Below, piece after piece: positions 47,301-59,300 of a stretch of 64,000 bases of DNA. Source of the stretch: Axinella damicornis (Eukaryota; Porifera; Demospongiae; Axinellida; Axinellidae); contig OZ007510.1 of NCBI GenBank assembly GCA_963931865.1, forward strand, positions 10,822,993 to 10,886,992, written 5' to 3'. The position numbers and the translations under genes are program-made. The number at the start of each line of letters is the position of its first letter. Within the stretch, counting starts at the first letter, position 1. The notes below the pieces were generated by a model, which was not told the DNA's origin, made no database searches, and was given only the letters and a program-made list of their open reading frames with translations.

Positions 47301-50300
47301 CGTGCACCACCTTACTCACGGATCAGAGTAAGGACTAACGTGCACCACCTTACTCACGGATCAGAGTAAGGACTAACGTGCACCACCTTACTCACGGATC
47401 AGAGTATCGAGTTCGAGTGATGGTGATGGCGTACCAGCCCTTTCAGCCAACTCACATTTCCTTCCACATTGAGAGTGAGGCGGTCACGGAATTGAAAAAC
47501 CAGAAAAGTTAGACGAGGCAAAGTACGAAGGTGCTACGATCGTACAAAAGCCATTCCAGATAGCTGAAAAGCGAAGGTGAAAACATTTTTCAGTGCTTCA
47601 CGTGGATTGGATCAGCGCTATGCACTGCCTTCGGCAGTGGCCGTACCACTCCAAAATAGCTTGCTTCGGGCCTGTGTGTCACCTGCAAAGCAAGTCGTGC
47701 ATAAATTCATACACCAATTTGAAAATGTACAATACAGTAGTCCCCTCATTTGCTGCAGAAACTACATTATTGCAATCCACTTTGTGATCCTGATAATATA
47801 GCACATAAAAGGAGAAAGATATGGAACATTCAATCGTGTGCACATGTCTGGCACTATACCTGTAAATTTGGTTCACAGACACCACGACTGCTGCATCTTT
47901 ATTTTCCATCCACAGTAGCCATTTTGTGATCTCATGAATATAGTGATCTGTACAGAACTTTTGTTATGATTGCTGTGATCTCAGGATAATCACTGTGGAT
48001 TGCAAACGAGTGATTATACTTCCCCAAACTCTTTTCTTTTCTGTGACTCCACTAGGAGCCCCCCTCATGCCTCCAAATCCCCAGGAATTCTCAACTGGAG
48101 ACTACGTGAAGGTGGAATTAGAGCTGGGTGTCTTCAGACTGATGCAGGATGGCCATGGAGGGTGGAGTGAGCACATGGCCACTGTGAGTGTATGGCTGTA
48201 CAGTAGTCTAGCGGGCTAGCCCCTCGAATTTTCCCCAGCACGGATCGACTCACGTGACCGCACGCGCATACTGAAAGCGATCGCGCGCTGGAGAAAGCGA
48301 AGGGCTAGCTTGTTAGACTAGGCTGTACAGTACAGTGAATACACTCACATCTACTGTAGTTGCTGATTATTTCTCGTGGCAATAATTTCGTGGTCTAGCC
48401 ACTAAGAGTGATACACAAATATTTCACGGAGGGAAATTTAAATTTCGCTGATTACATCACCATGAAAAATTAATTCCGCTCACTAATAGCTTACTATTGA
48501 CATGTGTGACCGTGCCGATGGAAGACGAGTTAGCGATCAAGTTGTGTGTGCGTGGCTACCACGTTTACAGCAACATAATTATGGGAAGCAGCTGTCGGGG
48601 AAGAGCTACTGTGTGAGCATGAGCTCAGGAACATGAAAGACAGTTATGCCTAGCTGCATGTGGAAAAAAAAGTTGCACGTTTAATATCCGTGGTATCTTC
48701 ACCCGCAAATACCGTGAAAATGTCCCCACCGTGAAATTAACTACGGTATCTGCAGGTATCGGACACCTCACAACGGTGCCGGGTACTTAACTCCATTTAA
48801 TAATCTGTAAAATGTAACCTAGCCTATAAATCCAGTCTCTGTGTATCTGAGCACCAGCAATCGTCCTGATTCTGTATTTTGGATTTATGCCCATACATAG
48901 TTAATCCCAGTCTGATTCCCACATCGATGAAGGAGTCTGGAAATGAGACTGATTTTGTGTTCATCATCACAGATTTATTATGTTGTGGTGGATGTCCACA
49001 ACTTGCTCCAAAACTTTGTCTGCAACTTCCGTACTCATGCATGCATACCTTAGTATACCATGCACAGATATCACATGACTGTGCTTGTGCACTGTGTGTA
49101 GGTTCGAGGACAACTTGGGGTGATACACCACGTCTTGGATAATGGGGACTTGAGTGTGCTCTATGGGAGCGGGAGGTTGACCCTCAACCCTGTTGCTGTT
49201 GTCAAGGTGGATGGAGTGTTGAGCACAATCTGGTAGTGTCATGCTACATAACTTAGACTTAGACTTTGTGACAGCTGCTATTTCAGAAGAAACTTCCCAT
49301 AAGTATAACTCGTGTTCTGTTACTTTGATTCTTACGAACAGTGGAAGTTGCACACATTAGTACGACCTGCTGTATGGATGTATGAGGAAACCTGTAGCCT
49401 CGTTCCCAGGCTCCCTCCCCCCTGTGCACGCGGTATGGTTCACCACACGCACAAAGGGGGGAGCCTGGGAACGAGGCTAGGAAGCCTGATCTCCATGTAG
49501 CTCCCTTTTGCTTTATGCCTTATTAGGGCTTGAGCTATCACCACTGATGTCTTTATGTCAATGTACCATGAATCCTTGCATGTTGCCTACAGGTGGATGT
49601 ACCACACTTTGCCTGTGGGGATGTGGTTCGTGTCATGGATGACATGGCAGAAGTTGGAAAGCTGCAGCAAGGGCATGGAGAGTGGAACGAAGATATGGTG
49701 AATGTAAGTGCCATATAGTAAAACTATATAGCCAAATGTCTAGCCTCATTCCCAGGCCTACCCCGTTTTTTCTGTTCTTCGGTTTCCGTTGACAATAATA
49801 CACGGATGCAGAAGGGCGGCGAAAAACGGGGAAGGCCTGGTACGATTCATCACGTGAGTGACGTCAGGTGGACGCAAGGGTGGACGTTTTTCGCCGCCCT
49901 TCCGCTTCCGTGTATTATTGTCAACGGAAACCGAAGAACAGAAAAAACGGGGTAGGCCTGGGAACGAGGCTACCAAATGTCATCGTACTTTTACTGGCAA
50001 TAATTTGGCTATAGACTGGAGCCCATGAACCACCAAAGGCATGAAGGATGTAATTTAGTGCGTTACTCCGATGCACCTACAGCCCTGTGTGACAGCATCT
50101 CTGGTGAAGAGCATTAGTGCCACATTAATGTGAGATTGAGATCAATTACGATAGGTTGTGTATGTACAAAGGTCGCTTGTGTCTCTATAGTCTAATCCCA
50201 ACCCCCATCCGCCCCAAGTCTGTTATGCTCACTGACAGACATTCACACAGTAGCTCTTTCCCGACAGCTGCTTCCCATACGTCTCTCTCACCGTCGTAGC

Positions 50301-53300
50301 CACACACACACAACTCTGAATGCAGCGTTCGTCTCCTAACGTTCGCGAACTCTGAATGGTCTGTATATGGAAGCTGAGAGCAACATTTCTGTTCACGGTG
50401 TGCTTTCATGTTTCGCTTTTAACTTGGAACCAGACTCTCCCCGCGCAAATGGTCTGGTTCAGACACTGCCGGTTGATTGGGGCGAGCCTGAGTGAGCCCC
50501 ATGTAGTCGTGATCCCCAAAACCTTCGCAAGGGACTAAAACAACAGCAAATAGCTCTATGTATTCCTGACTGCGCTTTATTTCATAACATTGGCTCCACT
50601 TCCTTTCAAGATCATTTGGAAACTTCACGCTTGACAGGTTAGGAAATCTTTTTCGACGGATTGCCGCGAGGGGGGTGTGGTCTCAGGGGCGGATGCAGGA
50701 TTTGTGAAAGGGAGGGGCTAATAGCACAATTGAACGCTGCCGAAGGCAGCCTATAGAGGTGCGTAGCGCCGATCAGTCCGCGCGAAGCGCGGAAACATTT
50801 TTCGCCTTCATTTTTCAGTTGTCAGGATGGGCTCTCGTGGCACTTTCGTGCTTTGCACTGCAAGTTCCAGATGTACAAGTAGCAACACGAGTTCCAGGAT
50901 TGAGAGCTAGTCTGGCGCAGCCAGACCCTCGCACGGGAAGGAGGACTAGATTGATGGTGCAGAGGAAAATTTTTGCTCACCGTACGTCATTTTTCAGCCA
51001 TCTAGATGGGCTCTCGTAGCGCCTTCGAGCTTTTGCACTGCACTCGCTGCCTTCTGGTTCCCGTGTCATCCGTGAACGTCTTATCCTCGACGTGAAAAGG
51101 TAAATGTGACTAGTCGTGAATCACCATCAAGTCCGACGAAGATTCGCCGTGCACGTGGTCTGAACTGAGAACCATTTTCGTCCCCAGCTTGAGTTGACTC
51201 TGTATCTGATTCATTCTGACTGTCACAAGCTGTTTCCGTTGGAAAAAGTCCAGCACTGAGCTTCCTTTCAACTTCTTTGTTGCTGATTCCACTGTAAGTC
51301 GGGTGGGTACTCGTGTAAATAAGGGGTGTGGTCGGAACTGGAAAGGGGGGGGGCTACAGCCCCTTGTAGCCCCCCCCTGGATCCGCCCCTGGGTCTGGGC
51401 ATGAGTCTATGCTGTACTTGTAACGTGCAACGTGGAACCGAACAACGTGAACGCATTGTTGCTCTCGGCTTCTGTGGGGCTGCGAACGTGTCGTTCGCGA
51501 ACTCCGAACGTTCGCGAACTCTGTGTTCGGCCTGCGAACGTTCGCGACTCTGTGTTCGGTCCATGGATAATACACACTAACGTATTATCCATGGTTCGGT
51601 CTGCGAACGTTAGCGAACTCTGAACGGTCTGCGAACGCATGGTGTGCAAACGCAGCGTTCGCGAACTCTGTGTTCGGTCTGCGAACGTTCGCGAACTCTG
51701 TGTTCGGTCTGCGAACGTTCGCGACTCTGTGTTCGGTCTGCGAACGTTCGCGACTCTGTGTTCGGTCTGCGAACGTTCGCGAACTCTGAATTAGGCCTGT
51801 CCACATTATTCTACTTTTTCTGCCTATTATTCTATTCAGAATTTCCCCCCAAATGCTCCTATTATTCCCAAAGAGATTCCCATTATTCCCAGAGAGATGC
51901 CCATTATTCCCATCAAAATTAGGGAAAGTGAGTCAAGTGACAATCAACGATTGTATTGTAACATAATCGAGGTTTCAATATAGTCCTCAAGTGAAGAGGA
52001 TTGTCGTTGAGTGAAGGAGTTCTGTAAAAGTGAAAAAACCCGTTCAGCAGCAGCAGAACTTGGTTGGACCAGCAGAATGAGCTTGAAAGCTGTGCTCCAG
52101 TGAGGTAATTCCTCCTCATGTCTCTTCCACCAGTCATGTGTATCAACCGAAGGCTCCACATCATCAACAGCAGCCTTATAGCTGGGAAGCTCTGCCTTGA
52201 GACCATTGACAGTCTGAGCACTTAGGGAGGGGAAAGCAGTCGCAAATTCGTCAATAGTGGATGTGTCCACAAGAGTGTCCTTCATCTTCTTGGGGGACAG
52301 CAGCCTAGCTCCCTTGAAAAACGACACTACAGGCTTTAGCTCACCATCAAATTTCGTCTTGAAGTACTGGAAGCCAGGTTGCACACATGTCTTGCCATAT
52401 GTTGTCAGTTGCTGCTCAACTGCTGCGTTGCCACTAGCCAGACTTCTCGCACAGGCCATGAGATTGGGGTAGTGAGGTTGGCCAATGAAAGCATAGATCT
52501 TGCGTAGTTCTTCATATGCAGTCAAGGCCAATGGACCACCCCCTTCCAAATTGTACGTTCCTTTGACAAAATACTCGCCAGCATCAATGACCACAGCTAG
52601 CTCCAATTTGACTTGAAGCTTCTTCAGCGAATCGGTAAGTATATCCTTCAACTTCCTCACTGTAGCTGGAGCAAGGCTGTCACAGGAATGGAGAAAACCT
52701 TCTACATCAGGATAGCCCTCCATGATTTGTTTCATTACTTCCCATCTGCTCCACCATCTCGTCTCAGAATAGGTTGGCACAGGCCTCCCACAGTAAGATC
52801 TCCACGCGAGCCTTGCTTTGGGGCTTCGAGAAAAGAGTGAAATCCAAGCCCTTGTGAACTCATCAGCAAGAGGAACTTTGAACTGCTCTCCAACTCGATC
52901 CAAGGTATGGGAGAAACACCCAACATCTAGCAAAGATGGATACAGGAGCTTCAATGTGGCCATTGCAACACTGTTCACCGAGGCCCTGTCCCTCATGGAT
53001 GCTACCAACCTCTTTGATTCAATGCCATATGAAGTAGAGAGGGTAGATATGATCTCGCGTGCCAGTTCTTCCCCTGTCATACTCTTGCTCAGGAGTTTCA
53101 AGCTCACTAGCCTTTGTTTTGGCTGGAAGTTGTCTACAAACCTCAAAACTACAGCCAACGCCTCATCCACATGAGTGGTTCCGTCAAAGATCACAGAGAC
53201 ATCTTTTCCACTTATTTCCTGCTTGATTTCATCGATTTCTTGTTGGTGAATAAAGGGGATAGTCTCACTCAGATGTTGTCGTCCAGAGAGACTAAAGGCA

Positions 53301-56300
53301 TGTTCTTCCAACAGATCACGCATACAATCCACCTTTGATAGAGGAATCCCAGCGGTGAGGAAAGACTTCACTACTGTTACTCTGTACACACGGACATTCT
53401 CAGGCAATGTTTCACCTTTAGGATGGTATTCCTTATCATACTGCTTGAGTGATTCGGCAATGCTTCTTTGCTTTGCTTCTTTAACAAACAGTTTGCTTTT
53501 AGAGGTCTTGTTTCTGCGAATCAATGTGAAGCTTGATAATGCTCTTTTTGAGAGATACTGGCTCTCTGCAAGCTGAACAGAATAGGTTTCCAGCGGATAC
53601 AGTAAGGTTCTCGTCCGGAAACTCACTAACCCTACTGGCAGGAGTGACACTCTTTGGCTCATAGTCAGCCTTGACAGTGGTGATCCTCCTCTTCGCACCA
53701 ATAGGTGGATTACTTTGAGTTTTTCTCTTTCGAGCCAATTGAGATGGACCTGGAGCCTTTAGAGAGTTTATAATAGTTCTTACAGTTTCACCACAGTCCT
53801 CAGTAGAGCTAGATTCCTCCACAACACTATCATGATCTGTTGTTGAGCTGGAACTAGTCCTAGCCATCACCCACACTTTCATAGTAGCTAGTTGACAGCA
53901 CCACATGTACTGGGCTTCTATTAGAACATCTGACCTTCTTGACCTTTGTAAGGATTTGAAGCCCTATTAGGCTGGAATATTCTCCTATTCTAGTTGGTAC
54001 CTATTATTATTCTCGAATAATGTGGACAGGCCTACTCTGAATGGTCTGCGAACGCGAACTCTGTGTTCCGTCTGCGAACGTTCGCGAACTCTGTGTTGGA
54101 TCAGCGAACGTTCGCGAACTCTGTGTTCGGTCTGTGAACGTTCGCATGGTGTGCGAACGCAGCGTTCGCGAACTCTGTGTTCGGTCTGCGAACGTTCGCG
54201 AACTCTGAACGGTCTGCGAACGCAGTGTTCGCGAACTCTGTGTTCCGTCGACGTCTGCGAACGTTCGCGAACTCTGAATGGTGTGCGGAACGCGAACTCT
54301 GTGTTCGGTCTGCGAACATTCGCGAACTCTGTGTTCGGTCTGCGAACGTTCGCGAACTCTGAATGGTGTGCGAACGCAGCGTTCGCGAACTCTGTGTTCG
54401 GTCTGCGAACGTTCGCGAACTCTGAATGGTGTGCGAACGCGAACTCTGTGTTCGGTCTGCGAACATTCGCGAACTCTGTGTTCGGTCTGCGAACGTTCGC
54501 GAACTCTGTGTTCGGTCTGCGAACGTTCGCGAACTCAGTGTTCGGTCTGCGAACGTTCGCGAACTCTGAATGGTGTGCGAACGCGAACTCTAGATCTGCG
54601 AACATTCGCGTGTTCGGTCTGCGAACGTTCGCGAACTCTGTGTTCGGTTTGCGAACTCTGTGTTCGGTTCGCGAACTCTGTGTTCGGTCTGCAAACGTTC
54701 GCGAACTGCGAACGCGAACTCTATGTTCGGTCTGCAAACGTTCACGAACTCTGTGTTCGGTCTGCGAACGTTCGCGAACTCTGTGTTCGGTTCGCGAACT
54801 CCGCTCGGTCTGCAAACGTTCGCGAACTCGATCTGCGAACGTTCGCGAGCTGCGAACGCAGCGTTCGCGAACTCTATGTTCGGTCTGCGAACGTTCGCGA
54901 ACTCTGTGTTCGGTCTGCGAACGTTCGCGAACTCTGAACGGTCTGCGAATGTTCGCGTGTTCAGTCTGCGAACGTTCGCGAACTCTGAACGGTCGGCGAA
55001 CGCAAACTCTGTGTTCCACGTTTGCGAACTCTGTGTTCGGTCTTCGAACGTTAACCGTTCGCAAACTCTGAACGGTCTGCGAACATTCGCGAACGCTGCG
55101 TTCGCAAACTTAACTCTGGGAGGTCTGCGAACGCAGCGTTCGCGAACTCTGAACAGTCTGCGAATGCAGCGTTCGTGAACTCTGAATGGTCTGCGAACCC
55201 AGCTTTCGCGAACCCAGCTTTCGCGAACGCTACATTCACAAAGTTCGTGCGTGAATGTTCGCAGACCATTCAAAGTTCACGAACCACCTACTAACGTTTG
55301 CGAACTCCGTGAATACAGCGTTCGCCAACTCTGAATGGTACGCTACAAACTTGGTGCGTACAGATACAGTTGAGCTTGCATGCCCAAAATTCACTGTACA
55401 GCACGTCCGAACTTATAAGCAATTTCGTTAGCACTTCCCCAACAGCTGCTTCCCATGTTGTTTTAAATGTGGTAACCGTACACACACAACTCGAATGCTA
55501 ATTTGTAGCAAGATAAGGCCAAGAAGGACTATGGCGAACAACAATGGCAACGTCTCCATACCTACACGCGTGCTGCCGTATTGGACATGCACACATGCTC
55601 AGATTTTGCACATGCAGGCAGCACAATTCCAGAATTTGAAAGTGCAATATTAATTCTAGAATCTGAACAGCACAATTCCAGATTCTGCACAGTTTCACCA
55701 ATACCAATGGAGGACATTAAGGAAGCAAACCATCATGTATCACAAGAAACTGTGGGGATCTATTGCAGATCAAAGTTCAATGAACACACAAAGTATAGTT
55801 AAGGATGCTGAGCAAGTTCAATGAGCTTCTTCAACGCATCCAGCATAGGAGCTCGCTACCAGGCATATGGCACACACTGCCTGAATGGTGGCCGGTAGGT
55901 GCTTGTACGATGGGAACAAACCCTCTACTCCCACCTTGTACATCAGCTAATAGGGTGACAGTGGAGGCCACAGGGGTTTCCCCCCAAATAATCCACCAAA
56001 ACCCCTCCGAAAGCATAAACATCTGCTCCTTCATCGACTTGCTGAGCTTTAAGTTGCTCTGGGGCCTGGAAACCGGGAGTGCCTGACTGAATGGTCCGTG
56101 TTCCGATAACCTGGGTAGAGGTTATAGCACGAGCTAGGTCAAAGTCAGCGAGGTAAGTGTGGTGTGTACAGTCCTGAACCTAGAGGAAAGATTCACAGGG
56201 TTAGCACATGGTATTACTTGACAAGTGAAACAGTCACATCCTGCACAGCAGTCTGACACTATAACCCCAAGCACAGTCTCAAGCTAAAACCAGGCACTTG

Positions 56301-59300
56301 CTCATTAAGGCTCAACGCTTGATGATGAGAAACATAAGTACTACACAATGTCATAACATAAACTTACCAAAACATTGGCTGGTTTCACATCTAGGTGGAC
56401 AGTTGGGGGGACTCCAGTATGAAGAAACGCAAGTGCCTGTGCCAACTGTATGGTGATGAACACTTTAGTGACATGATCCAGCTGTGGATTGATTAGGAAC
56501 AATTTCATGTGAAAATCCACTGTATAGGTTACATGACACTCTCACCACCTATCTCCAGCTCTTCTGCGGGAATGATGGCACCTCTGGGTTTAAAAAGACT
56601 GAGGGTACGCCCGTCTTCATCTGCCAACCCAAACAGACCCACCATCCGCTCAACAATATCACTGTATGTGTCCCGTCTTCTGAGCCCGACATTCCACGTA
56701 GTTGCTTGCAGACTTGTAGAGACCTTTGGGGGTCGCCTTCATCATACAGACTGAAACCTAACACACATTTTGAGTGGCCTTTAGTTTGTGATCACTTCAC
56801 TAGCTAGCTACAATAGCGCTGAACTCACAGAAGTAAACACAGTGGTACCGGTTCCGCTACTTTCATGCTTCCTCTTCCTGGTGGTACTGCTAGATTTCGT
56901 GCCTCATCTCCTTCTGCATACGGTTTGCACGCTCAACTAGCTCTGTAGGATCTGATGTGGTCAGAAGGATCAAATACACGTACATGTGACTAGTATTGCT
57001 ACAGTACAAGTCTGATTGCTGCAGTGTGTTGGCTACATGCAAAATAAATCTACAACTACGCATAGACTCCATAGTGCAGTATACACAAGGTACACGGTCA
57101 GTAGGAAATCTAAATTCCAAGGCTTACCACATGTATACATGCGCATGCATGATGGGAATAGTTGGACACACTTGCCTCTAGCTATATGTAAGCTACTGTC
57201 TTTAACTTCATGGTCCCCATTGTCCTCTAGCAGGCTTTCCGCAGTTCTCTTTGCGGTCGTAGAGACGTTGAGCAGCTCTTTTGCAAGCTTTCTACGCCGG
57301 GCGTTCCTTGTAGCAGCCATAGCTATGTACTTAGCTTAGTGTGTACGCGTGGCCACGTGCCACGTGTTTCAGGTGACGTGCGCGTGACCGTGATTAATTA
57401 ATTATGATATAACGTGAGATCAAGAAACTTCACATGTCAGTACCAGGAATGTCTTCGTCCGTAGCCCGATCCGCATCTTCTGCCTCACCAAGAAACATCA
57501 ATTCTTCGGCCTGATATAGACAATAGTGCTTCATGTAACTACATAATACAGTGCAATAATATAATTAGCTATACTACCTTGTGGTAGTCAACAGCGTATG
57601 CATCCATTGTGAGGTTAGATGATCGCCTCGGGGATCAACACATCCATGGTGTAAGTAAAGCGCTACAGAAGGCCGGATCATACTTGGGACTCAATAACAA
57701 TGACATGAGCCTGCATGACATGCATACAACACCATTGCCTGCATTACATGCACATAACGGTGTGCCTGTATGTGTGCATGCGGCATTTGGGTGATTACCT
57801 CACTAAACATTTAGTTTTCACCTTTGTATCATTTGGACTGAATATCTTCAGCAATTGCTTCGCAATGAACTCCTGCTGCTCCGTCGTTACAATCTTTATA
57901 CTGGCAGTTTGCCACACCATAGCAGCTGCAATGGCAAGAGGAATCAAAGCAACACTAGTTTTACCTTCCACTGAAGCAGTATATATACCACGACACAATC
58001 AACATGCCTCGTTTCTAGGGGGTCCATTGCAATAAACTTCATGCCTTCGTGAATCCTTCTGTCAGAAGAAAGAACTTGTATCTAGACCAGAATCAGTGAC
58101 ACTATAGTACACAATTCCGCTGTCCACTGGTACTCACTTCACCGCTAGCTATCTCTCTCAGAGTGGGAACGCGGAAGCTCAGCCAGTCCCCAATCTCCTC
58201 CAAAGTAAATACCCTAATACTGTACCATAAATATCGATGTAAAACCCCCTTCACTATTAAACAGCGTATAGCTATTGCTATTTCTCTTACCTTTTCCCAC
58301 TGTCAAAAATTGGTGAGGCACGAGAGCTAGAGGCATCCATGATTGATTGCAATATAGACTAGAAACAAAAAATTTTCTTACAAAAATTACAAATGATTTA
58401 GTGATGGCCACCCCGATCGACTCCCGAAAAAGCAGACAAACAAGGAATGCCATTAACCAGCCTCAGTCCCATCCCATTGAAAAATGTAGAATTTAGGGAT
58501 GGGATGGGACTGAGGCTGGTTAATGGCATTCCTTGTTTGTCTGCTTTTTCGGGAGTCGATCGGGGTGGCCATCACTAAATCATTTGTAATTTTTGTAAGA
58601 AAATTTTTTGTTTCTAGTTTGTGAGGTTTTTTGAGCGCATGGAATGCGTAACTTTCCTGATGTCAGATTTTATTAGTTGCCTTGATGGATGTGAACCTTC
58701 TGCTGGGCACAGAGCAGGCTTTGATGCTTCATTCTATTTCCACTAATAATATGAGTATTCCAAAACTCTAGCCTCACTCACAGTATTGGTGGTATATACG
58801 TACTTGTTCCGCACTGTAGTTACGTCATTAAAAGAAAGCCACGCCTCCATGATGGCATAGTCACGATAGATCTTGGCAAGAACAGGTTGGCAGAAATTCC
58901 TTGCAGCGGTAGTGATGCACCAGATGATGGATTCACAAGGATTCAGCTGATCAGCAAGTGCCCGAAATGCAACCATCACCAGCAAAACCAATGTGCGTTT
59001 GATGTGAACTGCGCATGCGCATTTGGCACGCGTGACCTCTGGTTGCATCAAAATGGCTTCGTGCTAGCAATTCACGGAATCGTAGCTAGCCAGAAGTGCC
59101 GTTCCTGCCAGTATGTAGTCAAAAGGGACGAAAGGAGCTACTACGACGAAAGCGATGTTGTTCTGTGAGTGAACTAGCTCAGGAAATGCTTTTGTTAGCC
59201 AGCTATGCTAGTCAATGAGAAAGAAGAAGAAAGAAGAAGAAAGAAGAAGAAAGAAGATGACGAAATCGGAATTTTCCGGCGACTTATTTCTCGACTCCCG

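Noticed and set aside
47222..47406. Possible CRISPR-like repeat array
   Set aside because: The repeats are directly adjacent 38-bp units without spacers; it is an intronic minisatellite.
52257..53576. Several plus-strand ORFs opposite the hAT transposase
   Set aside because: They are antisense shadows of the transposase with no domain of their own.
54022..55071. Two opposite open frames of about 350 codons (Ser/Arg/Thr-rich)
   Set aside because: They are translations of the 30-bp satellite, whose unit lacks stops; there is no domain and no independent codon signal.
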